Below, piece by piece: positions 34,565-44,197 of a stretch of DNA of 64,000 nucleotides. Position 1 is the first letter of the stretch, and each line of letters begins with the position of its first letter. Both the position numbers and the translations under genes were made by a program. The notes beneath the pieces were generated by a model. The model saw only the letters and a list, made by a program, of their open reading frames with translations, did not search any database and was not told the origin of the DNA. Source of the DNA: Neobacillus niacini (GTDB lineage Bacteria; Bacillota; Bacilli; Bacillales; Cytobacillaceae); NCBI RefSeq assembly GCF_000759675.1, contig NZ_BAWM01000045.1:1-64000 (forward strand). Reading direction: 5' to 3'.

Positions 34565-37500
34565 GTGAAAGGCTTAGTCAATTTTGTTTTAAAAAATAAA
34601 CTTGCAGTATGGTTACTAACGATAATTATTACGGTTTCTGGAATTTATTCAGGCACACGAATGAAAACAGAGACGATTCCAGACATTTCAATTCCATACT
34701 TAATGGTAATGGGTGTATATCCTGGAGCAACTCCCGAGCAAGTAATGGATGATATATCTATGCCTTTAGAAAAGGCTGTAGAAGGACTTGAAGGTGTTAA
34801 ATCTGTATATTCAAATTCGTACTCAAATATGGCTAACATCCAAGTAGAGTATGAGTACGGGGAAGATATGGATGAAGCAAAACGTGCATTAGAGTCGGCA
34901 ATTGACGCTGTCAAGCTTCCAGAAGGAGCTCAAGAACCGGTCATTACTGCTATTAGTATGAACATGATGCCGGTCGTTGCTTTAAGTGTGAGTAATTCCA
35001 ACGGAGATATCGTAGACTTAACATCTACCGTAGAGGAAATATTACTACCTAAAATTGAAAAAATCGACGGTGTTGCGTCTGCTACCATTACGGGCCAGCA
35101 CATCGAAGAGGTTGAACTTACTTATAATGAAAATAAAATGGCTGAATATGGTCTAACAGAAGACACAGTTAAGCAAATGATTCAAGCAAGTAATCTAGCT
35201 GTTTCATTAGGGCTGTTTGAATTTGAAGAAGGCGAACAGGCTGTTTCTATTGATGGCAAGTTTATGACAGCTGATGAATTAAAGGAAATGCTAATACCTG
35301 TAACACCATCAGCAACGAATCCTCAACCATTTGTGAAACTTAGCGAGATTGCTTCCATTGACGTAGTGGGTCGAGTTCAGTCCGTTTCACGTACAAACGG
35401 AGAAAATGCGATCGCTATTCAAATTGTCAAAGGGCAGCAGGAAAACACTGTGGATGTTGTAAACAGTGTTAAAGAACTAATCAAAGACGAAGAAAAGAAA
35501 ATTGAAGGTCTTAAAATCGATGTAACGCTTGACCAAGGTGCTCCCATTGAAGAATCAGTTTCAACTATGGTTGAAAAAGCGCTATTTGGCGGTTTGATTG
35601 CGGTATTAATCATTCTATTATTCTTGCGTGACGTTAAATCAACGATTATTTCAATCGTATCCATTCCCGTTTCCATTTTTATGGCGTTACTGTTTCTAAA
35701 CTGGATGGATATTACATTAAACATCATGACGCTTGGTGCGATTACAGTAGCGATTGGTCGTGTAATCGATGACTCGATTGTTGTAGTGGAAAATATATAT
35801 CGACGTCTACATCTAAAAGAGGAAAAATTAACTGGTCGTGCACTTGTACGTGAAGCGACAATTGAAATGTTCAAACCAATTATGTCATCAACACTCGTAA
35901 CAGTTGCGGTATTTGCACCTCTTATCTTTGTTGGCGGTATGGTCGGTGAGCTATTCATGCCATTCGCATTAACAATGACGTTCGCACTTGGTGCTTCGTT
36001 GCTAGTTGCGATAACAGTCGTTCCTGCACTAGCTCACTTCTTATTTAAAAAGAAGCTATATAGTGAAAAAACAGAAGGCAGTCATAAAGAAGCTGGTAAA
36101 TTAGCTACTTGGTACAAAGGAGTCCTTAAATGGACACTTAACCATAAAATCATTACTTCCATTATTTCTATTGTACTTTTAGTCGGAAGCTTGGCGTTAA
36201 CACCATTAATCGGTTTTAGTTTCATGGGCAGTGAAGAAGAAAAAGTGATGTACTTAACATACACCCCAGGAACAGGCGAGCTTAAAGAAGATACATTAGC
36301 AAACATAGAAGTAGTCGAAGAAGAAATGCTTAAACGTGATGATATTGATATCGTACAAGTATCCGTTACGGAAAGTGGAGATCCAATGGCGGCGATGATG
36401 GGCGGTGGCGGAGATGGTGCATTAATGTACCTCATCTTCGACCCAGAAATGGAGAACTTCCCAGAAGTGCGCAAGGAAATTGAAGAATATGTATTTAATA
36501 TCGGGCAATCAGGCGAATGGAAGTCACAAAACTTTGCTCCTACTTCGATGTCAACAAACGAAGTAAGCTACACCTTCTATAGTGAAGATTTAGATAAACT
36601 AAATAATGCTGTAGGTATGGTAGAAGATGTGATGAAGGAAAATAAACGTCTAGAAGATGTTTCTTCTAGTGCAGAAGATGCTTATGTTGAATATACATTC
36701 CAAGTAGAACAAGATGAGTTGCTGCAATATGGTTTAACTGCAGGACAAATTGTAATGATGTTAAACCCTAATAAAACACAAGAAGTTTTAACTACGGTTG
36801 AAAAAGACGGTGAAACATTAGAGGTAATTGTTCAGCAAGAACAAGCAGCCCAGCCAAAGTCAATCGATGAAATGTTAAAAACAGAAGTTCCAACTGCTCT
36901 TGGTACGACAATGCCTCTTTCTGAACTTGTTACAGTTAAAAAGGGTACAACGTTGAATACACTTGCACGCAGTAAAGGTGAGTACTATGCTACAGTTTCA
37001 GGAACAATTATTGACGAAGATATTTCTAAAGCAACATCTGAAGTAGGTAAAGAAATCGATAAATTAGATTTACCTAAAGGTGTAACGGTTGGTGTCGCTG
37101 GTGTTCAGGCAGATATGACCGAAACCTTTACGCAGCTTGGTATCGCCATGCTTGCAGCGATTGCGATTGTTTACTTTATCCTTGTTGTAACATTCGGTGA
37201 AGGTCTCGCACCATTTGCGATTCTATTCTCGTTACCATTTGCAGTGATTGGTTCGTTTGTCGGTTTATTAATCGGCGGTGAAACAATTTCCGTTTCTGTC
37301 ATGATGGGTCTATTAATGTTAATTGGTATCGTTGTAACAAATGCGATTGTACTCGTTGACAGGATTATTCATATGGAACGTGATGGTATGAGTATGCGTG
37401 AAGCTATACTTGAAGCCGGTGCAACTCGTCTCCGTCCAATCCTAATGACAGCAATCGCAACAATCGGTGCGTTAATCCCATTAGCGATTGGTCAAGGAGG

Positions 37501-37648
37501 AGGCGGTTTAATCTCGAAAGGTCTTGGTATTACAGTAATCGGTGGTTTAACAAGTTCAACATTATTAACATTAATTGTTGTCCCTATCGTTTATGAAGTA
37601 TTATCTAAGATGTTCAAGAAAAATCGTAAAGAAATTGTAGAAAACTAA
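34565..37648 (+). CDS. swrC: RND-family efflux transporter, SwrC/YerP-like
   Basis: A 1027-residue RND pump with the usual 12 helices and two large extracytoplasmic loops. The first helix is followed by MKTETIPDISIPY, and the proton-relay Asp pair is in VIDDSIVVVENIYR. A Gly/Met-rich loop (MMGGGGDG) occurs in the second large domain. In B. subtilis the orthologue exports surfactin and other amphiphiles and affects swarming. GTG start, with GGGTAGGTG upstream. It has no membrane-fusion partner gene beside it, as is normal for this Gram-positive group. Its divergent TetR neighbour is the likely repressor. Confidence 0.88.
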   Translation: MKGLVNFVLKNKLAVWLLTIIITVSGIYSGTRMKTETIPDISIPYLMVMGVYPGATPEQVMDDISMPLEKAVEGLEGVKSVYSNSYSNMANIQVEYEYGEDMDEAKRALESAIDAVKLPEGAQEPVITAISMNMMPVVALSVSNSNGDIVDLTSTVEEILLPKIEKIDGVASATITGQHIEEVELTYNENKMAEYGLTEDTVKQMIQASNLAVSLGLFEFEEGEQAVSIDGKFMTADELKEMLIPVTPSATNPQPFVKLSEIASIDVVGRVQSVSRTNGENAIAIQIVKGQQENTVDVVNSVKELIKDEEKKIEGLKIDVTLDQGAPIEESVSTMVEKALFGGLIAVLIILLFLRDVKSTIISIVSIPVSIFMALLFLNWMDITLNIMTLGAITVAIGRVIDDSIVVVENIYRRLHLKEEKLTGRALVREATIEMFKPIMSSTLVTVAVFAPLIFVGGMVGELFMPFALTMTFALGASLLVAITVVPALAHFLFKKKLYSEKTEGSHKEAGKLATWYKGVLKWTLNHKIITSIISIVLLVGSLALTPLIGFSFMGSEEEKVMYLTYTPGTGELKEDTLANIEVVEEEMLKRDDIDIVQVSVTESGDPMAAMMGGGGDGALMYLIFDPEMENFPEVRKEIEEYVFNIGQSGEWKSQNFAPTSMSTNEVSYTFYSEDLDKLNNAVGMVEDVMKENKRLEDVSSSAEDAYVEYTFQVEQDELLQYGLTAGQIVMMLNPNKTQEVLTTVEKDGETLEVIVQQEQAAQPKSIDEMLKTEVPTALGTTMPLSELVTVKKGTTLNTLARSKGEYYATVSGTIIDEDISKATSEVGKEIDKLDLPKGVTVGVAGVQADMTETFTQLGIAMLAAIAIVYFILVVTFGEGLAPFAILFSLPFAVIGSFVGLLIGGETISVSVMMGLLMLIGIVVTNAIVLVDRIIHMERDGMSMREAILEAGATRLRPILMTAIATIGALIPLAIGQGGGGLISKGLGITVIGGLTSSTLLTLIVVPIVYEVLSKMFKKNRKEIVEN

Positions 37649-37652
37649 TTTT

Positions 37653-37693
37653 AAAGCCCTGAAAGGTGACACTTCACTTTTCAGGGCTTTTTT
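37653..37693. terminator. Terminator between swrC-like and nucleoside transporter genes
   Basis: A stem AAAGCCCTGAAA/TTTTCAGGGCTTT with a 14-nt loop and a following T run, lying between convergent genes. Confidence 0.85.
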
Positions 37694-37714
37694 CCTACTG
37701 ATTTTTACTATCTA

Positions 37715-38908
37715 TTACCAAACAAATAAACCAACAATCATTGCACTTAACAATGAAACAGCAATTCCGCTGACGAGTAGCTTCCATACGTTTTTTCCAA
37801 TAATCGCAGATTTCTCTTCAGATAGCACAGAATTAAACGTTCCATAAATCATACCCACTGTACTAAAATTTGCAAATGAGGTTAAAAATGTTGTTGCCAC
37901 AGCAACTGTATGCGGTGACAATGTATCCAATTGATTTTTCAGATCCATCATGGCGACAAATTCATTTGTTGCTAATTTTATACCCATTAACTGGGCTACA
38001 TAAAGGGCATCCTTAACAGGCAAGCCGAGCAAGAAGGCAAAAGGGCTAAAGATATAAGAAAAGATCTTTTGTATTGTAAGACCATCAATAAACACCCCTA
38101 ATATTCCATTAAGCGCAGCTGTTAACGCTACATATCCAATAACCATCGCTAAAATAACGATTACCATATTCATTCCGACTAACATACTGTTTGAAATGGT
38201 TGAGAAGAAGTCCTTTTTCTCCGATTTTGGAGGTTCATAAATGATATCTTCCTCTTTCGGCACTGTGGTTGGATTTAAGATGCTGACAACAATAAGAGCA
38301 TTTAAACAATTCAATGGAATGGCGCTAAAAACATAAGTAGCTGGAACCATTGATAAATACGCACCGATAATCGAGCCGCTGATACTGCTCATACTCATAA
38401 TTCCAAAGGTAAGTAAACGATAATCCTTTAAAACAGACAGTTGATTACGAATTACAGCTAACGCTTCCGTGTTTCCTAAGAACATCATTTGAATGGAGAA
38501 AAAGCTTTCTAATTTAGGCATTTTCGAAACCTTGGAAATAAGCCACCCTACTTTATCAATAATCCATGTCAAAATACCAAAATAAGATAAAATATCAAAA
38601 AAGGTCACAATAAAAATAATCGGCAGCAGCGCACTGAAGAAAAAGTCTATTGTCTCATTTGCCATTGCACTTGGAAATACAAACGCAATCCCTTCACTCG
38701 CACAGGCAATTAACCATGTAAAGAATGCAGCAATTTGATTAATCAGCCAGCTGCCAATATCTGTCCCCAACATAAACCAGGTAATAAGCAATTCAACCAC
38801 AACAAGCAAGACAATTGCTTTCCATTTAACTTCTTTCTTTTGGGGAGAACATAAAAATACAACACCCATCACAACAAAAAAGCCTATTAGATTAATTATA
38901 AAATACAT
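37715..38908 (-). CDS. Concentrative nucleoside transporter (NupC family)
   Basis: A 397-residue CNT carrier with about 10 helices. Family segments are SIQMMFLGNTEALAVIRNQL, GIKLATNEFVAMMDL and the C-terminal SFANFSTVGMIYG. It imports nucleosides with protons or sodium. RBS AGGAG is 8 nt before the ATG. B. subtilis has several such paralogues (NupC, NupG, YutK); I cannot decide which this is. Confidence 0.88.
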   Translation of the reverse strand: MYFIINLIGFFVVMGVVFLCSPQKKEVKWKAIVLLVVVELLITWFMLGTDIGSWLINQIAAFFTWLIACASEGIAFVFPSAMANETIDFFFSALLPIIFIVTFFDILSYFGILTWIIDKVGWLISKVSKMPKLESFFSIQMMFLGNTEALAVIRNQLSVLKDYRLLTFGIMSMSSISGSIIGAYLSMVPATYVFSAIPLNCLNALIVVSILNPTTVPKEEDIIYEPPKSEKKDFFSTISNSMLVGMNMVIVILAMVIGYVALTAALNGILGVFIDGLTIQKIFSYIFSPFAFLLGLPVKDALYVAQLMGIKLATNEFVAMMDLKNQLDTLSPHTVAVATTFLTSFANFSTVGMIYGTFNSVLSEEKSAIIGKNVWKLLVSGIAVSLLSAMIVGLFVW

Positions 38909-38945
38909 TAAAGCAACTCCTAGATGTAAATTTTCTAAATCAAAA

Positions 38946-38997
38946 AGCCCTTTTTCTCATTATTCCCAACAAAAGGGAAACAATGAAAAAAAGAGCT
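38946..38997 (-). terminator. Terminator of the quinone oxidoreductase gene
   Basis: A long imperfect stem pairing AGCTCTTTTTTTCATTGTTTCCC with GGGAATAATGAGAAAAAGGGCT (each arm given in part), followed on the minus strand by TTTTGATTT. Confidence 0.65.
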
Positions 38998-39009
38998 TCT
39001 TCAAACATT

Positions 39010-39975
39010 TTAAGGTTTTAATAAAACTTTCCCTGTGCTTTTTCGACTTTCTAGTAATGTATGTGCTTTAGCGCCATCTTTTAACGAAAAAATAGCTGGT
39101 TCTTGAACGTTTACTTTCCCTTCCACGATCCAATCAAATAATTGTTTTGAACGTGCTTTTCTTTCTTCTAACGAAGTAAGAACATTCCAAAGGTCCCCCC
39201 CGGTTAGTGTTTTCGAAGTATCCATAAGCATCCGAGGATCCACCGGAGCAGGGTCACCCCCTGCCATACCATAAAAAACAACAGTACCTCCAACTTTAGT
39301 AACCTCAAAGCTTTCCTGAAGAGTGGAACCCACAGAATCATAAACAACATCCACACCATATCCATTTGTTACATTCTTTACTTCCTCTATCCAGTTTTCA
39401 TTGTATAAAAACACATGATCGGCTCCGGCTGAAAAAGCAGCTTTAGATTTATCAACTGATGATGTAAGACCAATAACTTGTCCGCCTAATATTTTCGCAA
39501 TTTGAACAAGAATTTGACCAACTCCGCCTGCTGCCGCGTGAACAAGGATCGATTGCCCAGCTTTTACTTCAAAACTATCCTTTGTTAAGTAGTGTGCTGT
39601 TAAACCTTGAAGTAAGATGGATGAAGCTGTTTCAAAGGAGATATCATCTGGTAAGGGAATGGCCTTTTCTACAGGAACCGCAACCAACTCAGCATTAGCA
39701 AAGGGTACATCTGCAAATGCAATCCGATCCCCAACCTTTATAGTGGTAATTCCAGCACCAACCTTTTCCACGATTCCAGCACCTTCATAACCCAATATGT
39801 ATGGAGGATTTCCTGCTAGATGATAATTCCCTTTTCGGCGGTATATATCTGCAAAATTTAATCCAATCGCCTTCATCCCTACCAAGATTTCATTTTCACT
39901 AATGACTGGTTCAGGGATATCTATATATTGTAATACCTCGGGTCCACCGAAACTTTTAAAGATTAGTGCTTTCAT
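39010..39975 (-). CDS. NADPH:quinone oxidoreductase (zeta-crystallin-like MDR family)
   Basis: A 321-residue medium-chain reductase without catalytic zinc ligands, as in quinone oxidoreductases. It has GYEGAGIVEKVGAG, the coenzyme motif AAAGGVGQILVQIAK and the C-terminal AHTLLESRKSTGKVLL typical of the family. It reduces quinones or enals with NADPH. ATG 39975 is 7 nt from GAGGAG; the earlier in-frame start has no RBS. It stands alone, and its long upstream region holds two matching palindromes, suggesting control by a TetR-like repressor not encoded nearby. Confidence 0.87.
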   Translation of the reverse strand: MKALIFKSFGGPEVLQYIDIPEPVISENEILVGMKAIGLNFADIYRRKGNYHLAGNPPYILGYEGAGIVEKVGAGITTIKVGDRIAFADVPFANAELVAVPVEKAIPLPDDISFETASSILLQGLTAHYLTKDSFEVKAGQSILVHAAAGGVGQILVQIAKILGGQVIGLTSSVDKSKAAFSAGADHVFLYNENWIEEVKNVTNGYGVDVVYDSVGSTLQESFEVTKVGGTVVFYGMAGGDPAPVDPRMLMDTSKTLTGGDLWNVLTSLEERKARSKQLFDWIVEGKVNVQEPAIFSLKDGAKAHTLLESRKSTGKVLLKP

Positions 39976-40089
39976 TCTTCTGCTCCTCGCATTCAAAAAT
40001 ATATTTCACATTGTATAGTTTTTCAGGAGTAGATACAAAAAAACCGCTTTTTAAAATGGGCGAGACGACAACTACTGACAATATATATC

Positions 40090-40109
40090 TTAATCAAACG
40101 TTTGATTAA
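40090..40109. promoter_or_regulatory. Perfect 20-bp palindrome, operator copy 1
   Basis: TTAATCAAACGTTTGATTAA is a perfect palindrome 115 bp upstream of the quinone oxidoreductase gene. Form and length suit a TetR- or LacI-type repressor site. Confidence 0.65.
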
Positions 40110-40260
40110 TTTTGCATAATCCCTTTAAAAAAATGAACTTTGAGTTATTTTCGGGGAAATTTTTGTCGTAAATTAGGCTTGGTTTTCCCTAAAAACCTTC
40201 AGTGGCAGTCAAAAAAAATAAGGTAATACAAACTATACCGTTTTTTGACAAATTATTATG

Positions 40261-40280
40261 TTAATCAAACGTTTGATTAG
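40261..40280. promoter_or_regulatory. Near-identical 20-bp palindrome, operator copy 2
   Basis: The same sequence as copy 1 except the last base. Its centre is 171 bp from that of copy 1. A TTGACA (40245-40250) lies just before it. The 387 bp around both copies hold no gene. Confidence 0.65.
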
Positions 40281-40362
40281 CAGAGGCTAAAGCCCTTCCA
40301 AATAAGGCTTTAACCCCTAAAACAGGTAAAATGAATGTCGTATTATAAGGCCAATCTGCTTT

Positions 40363-41064
40363 CTAGTTTTCTACTATAATGCCAACACCTTGCAAAACCT
40401 GTCCATCGCTCATTTTAATTATATGATCAGCAAATCCAAGCATTTCTTCGTCATGTGTAACCATTAGGGTAGTAATGTTCAGCGTTTTTGTTAAATCCCG
40501 GATTAAAGACATAACGTCCTTAGACCTTTTTGAATCTAAACTTGCAGTTGGTTCATCTGCGAAGAGAACTTTAGGTTTATGGATGATTGCACGAGCAATT
40601 GCAACCCGTTGTTTTTCCCCGCCCGACAATGAAGACGGATAAGCATTTTTCCGATGTCCCATTCCAACTAACCTTAGAATTTTATCAACTTCCTTTTTTT
40701 GCTCATGTTTCTTTAATTTCGATTCAGAAACATCCAGCATTAGCATCAGTTGTTCTTCTACTGTGAGAAAAGGAACAAGATGTGCAAATTGAAAAACGAA
40801 ACCGAATTTACTTGCTCGTATTTTTCGGACTTGCTCTGAGCCCATGGCAGCCATATTTTCACCTTCGAATATTACTTGTCCATCTGATGCAGGTTGAAGC
40901 CCTGCAGCTATGGTAAGGAGTGTACTTTTACCCGAACCTGATGCACCCACTAATGCAGTTATCTCTCCTTCTCTAAGAGATAAATTAATTCCTTTTAGTA
41001 TTTCTTCCTTCACTTCACCATTCGTAAATGTTTTTCTAACTTCATCAATCGTAAATAATGCCAT
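40363..41064 (-). CDS. ABC transporter ATP-binding protein (MacB/LolD type)
   Basis: A 233-residue ATPase. Walker A is GASGSGKST, the signature LSGGEKQR, Walker B KVLFADEPTASLD, and the switch His is in MVTHDEE. It belongs to the group paired with FtsX-like permeases, used for export or for extracting lipids and peptides. Its AAGGAGAGG RBS overlaps the end of the permease gene, so the two are coupled. No two-component system adjoins directly; one lies 0.7 kb upstream. Confidence 0.88.
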   Translation of the reverse strand: MALFTIDEVRKTFTNGEVKEEILKGINLSLREGEITALVGASGSGKSTLLTIAAGLQPASDGQVIFEGENMAAMGSEQVRKIRASKFGFVFQFAHLVPFLTVEEQLMLMLDVSESKLKKHEQKKEVDKILRLVGMGHRKNAYPSSLSGGEKQRVAIARAIIHKPKVLFADEPTASLDSKRSKDVMSLIRDLTKTLNITTLMVTHDEEMLGFADHIIKMSDGQVLQGVGIIVEN

Positions 41065-41065
41065 A

Positions 41066-42100
41066 TTAAACCTCTCCTTGTTGAATCGCTTGTAATGGCT
41101 CTACTTTTCTTATTTGTACACCTGATAGTGTAGCTCCAATAAATCCGATAATTAGGAAGACTACCGACAATTGAATTGTTGTTTCAGGCGTTAAACTAAA
41201 AGGCATTCCCTTAGGTGCAATCATATTAAAAACTTGACTGAATGTAACAGATAGGGCAAGTGCAATGACTGTAATAAAAACCATTTGTGTCCACATCATT
41301 TTGAACAACGTACTTGTTTTTACACCGATTGCCTTTAAAATACCGTATAAACCCATTTTTTGAACATTCATCATGTAGAAAAAAATAGCAAACAACATTC
41401 CGCTAATTATCACCAAAAACCAAACAATCATATTTAAAGACATCTGTTCTGCGCTATAACTCGGAATTGTGTTGAGAAAATCTATCTTTGTGAAAGATTG
41501 TAGTCCAGCGATTTCTAGTGAGGAATCTTCACCCGGTACGAAAACCAATTGCATTTCTTCGACTCGGTAAATTTCTCTGTAGTCCTCCATACTGATATAT
41601 GCAACAGGTGCATGGCTGTACTTCTTTTGGTCGACAAAACCTTTTACAACAAAATTTCCACTATATTGATTATTCGTTAAGGTATCTCCAATCTTTATAC
41701 CTTCATCCTCCAATGACCGATCAAGTACGATTTCACCATCTTTAACATGGTTAAATAACTTTGAATCAGTAGATGTAACAAAGGCGACGCTTCGCTGCTT
41801 ACCCGTCTCATCATTTAAGAAGCCCATTTGAATGGATAATGCTACAGCATCCTTCTGATTGTTTAAGATTTTATCTTGTATACTGCTATCAATTCTTGAT
41901 AGATTATAGGTTTCGTCTGCATCTTCATTCATAAAAAATTGTCCACTTGGTAAATCTTTAATTAATGCAGCGTTGTCTTGTGATAATCCATTTGCTAAAC
42001 CAGATATAATAAACGTTAATAAACTAACGAGAAAAACGATTGAACCTAAAATCAGAAACCTTACTTTATTTTTTTTTATTTCTTTCCAAGCAATGTTCAT
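41066..42100 (-). CDS. ABC transporter permease (FtsX/MacB-like)
   Basis: A 344-residue permease with one N-terminal helix, an extracellular domain (about 40-225) and three C-terminal helices, the FtsX fold (IVWFLVIISGMLFAIFFYMMN and KVEPLQAIQQG at the end). It works with the ATPase encoded next. Two adjacent ATG codons exist; 42100 is 7 nt from GGGAGG and preferred over 42103 at 4 nt. Confidence 0.83.
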   Translation of the reverse strand: MNIAWKEIKKNKVRFLILGSIVFLVSLLTFIISGLANGLSQDNAALIKDLPSGQFFMNEDADETYNLSRIDSSIQDKILNNQKDAVALSIQMGFLNDETGKQRSVAFVTSTDSKLFNHVKDGEIVLDRSLEDEGIKIGDTLTNNQYSGNFVVKGFVDQKKYSHAPVAYISMEDYREIYRVEEMQLVFVPGEDSSLEIAGLQSFTKIDFLNTIPSYSAEQMSLNMIVWFLVIISGMLFAIFFYMMNVQKMGLYGILKAIGVKTSTLFKMMWTQMVFITVIALALSVTFSQVFNMIAPKGMPFSLTPETTIQLSVVFLIIGFIGATLSGVQIRKVEPLQAIQQGEV

Positions 42101-42227
42101 CATAATTCCTCCCAATCTCTATTTGACCCCCTTAGTATATAATCGCTATGTGAACTGACAATGAACAGGAAGTTACATTTAAGACGTGTGCGAACTTTAT
42201 CTAAAATCTTTTCTGTTCTACGCAAAA

Positions 42228-42250
42228 AGACCATTCTCGAGGAATGGTCT
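42228..42250 (-). terminator. Terminator of the DUF1456/two-component operon
   Basis: A perfect stem AGACCATTC/GAATGGTCT with a 5-nt loop, followed on the minus strand by TTTTGCG. It separates the two-component operon from the ABC transporter genes. Confidence 0.75.
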
Positions 42251-42299
42251 AAATTCTAGTTACATAGAATAGTTGCTAAGATTTCTGTTCTTTCTAATA

Positions 42300-42686
42300 C
42301 TATTTGTTTGTTTTTTGAGTAAATACTAATAAGCAAAACAAACAGAAACTAAGTAGTAGTGTTGCTCCTCCGCCAATATAAACGATTAAGTTGACAGCTC
42401 TAGGCAGGAAATTGAAAATATTAAGTGCCATCCCAACAGTTAAACCGACAACACCAATTATCGCTGTATATACATGAAAAGCGGATAATAGTTTCGCAGT
42501 TGGTTGAAATACTCGATAGTAAACAGCCCATGAAAAAATCGAAAGCCAGCCGACAACGAGTATATGGGCATGGACAGGTTTAAAAGCATAATCATACGAC
42601 CCTGCCATATGTCCTCCCATCGCGGCTCCAATTAAGCCGAAAATAGCTGATAACCTTAATAGCAAATTACTATATTTCATATTCAT
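42300..42686 (-). CDS. Four-helix membrane protein, haem-copper-oxidase-like
   Basis: A 128-residue protein with four helices and a conserved pair of His in GHMAGSYDYAFKPVHAHILVVGW. The HAHI pattern with WLSIFSWAVYYR recalls small proteins often annotated as cytochrome c oxidase-like. It is too short to be an oxidase, and function is unknown. ATG 42686 is 9 nt from GAGGGG; an upstream in-frame start would give a poorly conserved, charged extension. It follows the sensor kinase gene. Confidence 0.65.
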   Translation of the reverse strand: MNMKYSNLLLRLSAIFGLIGAAMGGHMAGSYDYAFKPVHAHILVVGWLSIFSWAVYYRVFQPTAKLLSAFHVYTAIIGVVGLTVGMALNIFNFLPRAVNLIVYIGGGATLLLSFCLFCLLVFTQKTNK

Positions 42687-42796
42687 TATACGTTTCCCCT
42701 CATTTTTTCTATAAATAAAAAAATTCACCTTTTTCATAATTTCATAATGAGTGTACCTTATGAATATGAACGGAAGATGAATTTCAAATGACAATT

Positions 42797-44197
42797 CTAT
42801 TGGTTACTTGTGTCTGGATCTTTGTATGGGAGAATAACTGTAAAAGTTGTGCCACTATCTTTACCACTTTCCACTACTATTTTCCCTTGATGCATTTGTA
42901 CAATACTTTGAACGATTGAAAGACCCAATCCCGTTCCTTCCACAGCTTTAGACCTTGAAGGGTCTGCACGGTAAAAACGGTCATAGATTCGCTCTATTTG
43001 CTCAACTGCCAATCCGATTCCAGAGTCCTTAAATTGGACTTTAATGGAGTCAGATGTGTTCGTTAATGTAATGTCGATACTTCCATTCTCCACATTATAT
43101 TTTATTGCATTGGTTAATAGGTTTTCCCACACCGAATATAACAAAAAAGGATCCCCACTCATTTTTGTCTCTGGAAGGGAGTAGCTTAGCATAAGTTCCC
43201 TTTCATTTATTCTCCAGCGATATTGCTGAATTACACTTATAATTTGTTCTGCCACATTGAATTCTTTTATGTCCATTAAATCCTTCTTACTTTCAATCGA
43301 AGAGAGAAGTAGCAGCTGTTTTGAAAGATTAGATAAACGATTGAGTTCTGAATGGATCACTTTTATGTGATTTTGCTTTTTCTCATTGGAAATTTCCTCA
43401 TCATCTAATAAGTTCAAATACCCTTTTATATTCGTAATCGGTGATTGGATATCATGAGAGACATTTGATATAAGCTCTTTTCTTAATTGATCTACTTTAG
43501 CCAGCTTTCTTGACATGTTCATAAAGCTTGCAGCTAAGTCGCCTATTTCATCTTTTCGATTAATATCCAAATGAATGGTGAAATTCCCCTCGGATAATGT
43601 TTTGGTTGCCTGATTTAATTTGACAATCGGTTTTACTAAGTACTTCGAGCTTATTAAAACAAACAAAATACTTAAAAAAATGGAAGTAAGCAAAAGCCAA
43701 GCAAACAATAAATGCATCTCATTAAACATCAGTTTAATATCCGGACGGATGAATAGGGCATAATTCTGTTGTTTGTATGTAAAAGGAACTCCAACCGTGT
43801 TCTTTAATTCATTGGCAAAGAATCCAGTAACAAATGTCTTATGTGGAAATTGATTAATACCATGATAGATTTCACCAGCAAGAACAGCAGCAATTGCCTT
43901 ATTTGAAAGGTTTCTTTCCCGGTATGAAGTCCCGAAAAAGTGTTCCCTTCCATCTTCATTTACGATATATATTTGATAACCAATTGACCCTATATGATCT
44001 AAGTATTCATTTAGATCAATGTTTGGATCTGTCTGAACATATTCTGAAATCTCTAATGCAAAATTCGTGATTTTATGATCATTTTGAGGTTTAAGTGAAT
44101 GTTGATAATACAAATTTGAAATAACAAATGATAAAACTCCACTAAGCACCATAATGAATATAGTCGAAAAAGCAAACTTACCATAAAGAGATTTCAT
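42797..44197 (-). CDS. Two-component sensor histidine kinase
   Basis: A 466-residue kinase: helix 1 (about 7-28), extracellular sensor (about 29-155), helix 2 (about 160-182), HAMP, then HisKA with the phospho-His in NVSHDIQSPITN and an ATPase domain with NLLTNAIKYN, DSGIGL and GTGLGLSI. GGAGGT lies 7 nt before the ATG, which directly follows the TAA of the response regulator. The pair may control the ABC exporter downstream or envelope genes, but no target is shown by the sequence. Confidence 0.88.
   Translation of the reverse strand: MKSLYGKFAFSTIFIMVLSGVLSFVISNLYYQHSLKPQNDHKITNFALEISEYVQTDPNIDLNEYLDHIGSIGYQIYIVNEDGREHFFGTSYRERNLSNKAIAAVLAGEIYHGINQFPHKTFVTGFFANELKNTVGVPFTYKQQNYALFIRPDIKLMFNEMHLLFAWLLLTSIFLSILFVLISSKYLVKPIVKLNQATKTLSEGNFTIHLDINRKDEIGDLAASFMNMSRKLAKVDQLRKELISNVSHDIQSPITNIKGYLNLLDDEEISNEKKQNHIKVIHSELNRLSNLSKQLLLLSSIESKKDLMDIKEFNVAEQIISVIQQYRWRINERELMLSYSLPETKMSGDPFLLYSVWENLLTNAIKYNVENGSIDITLTNTSDSIKVQFKDSGIGLAVEQIERIYDRFYRADPSRSKAVEGTGLGLSIVQSIVQMHQGKIVVESGKDSGTTFTVILPYKDPDTSNQ

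Noticed and set aside
35419..35958. 179-codon minus-strand frame inside the swrC-like gene
   Set aside because: Shadow frame; the RND protein is complete and in the other direction.
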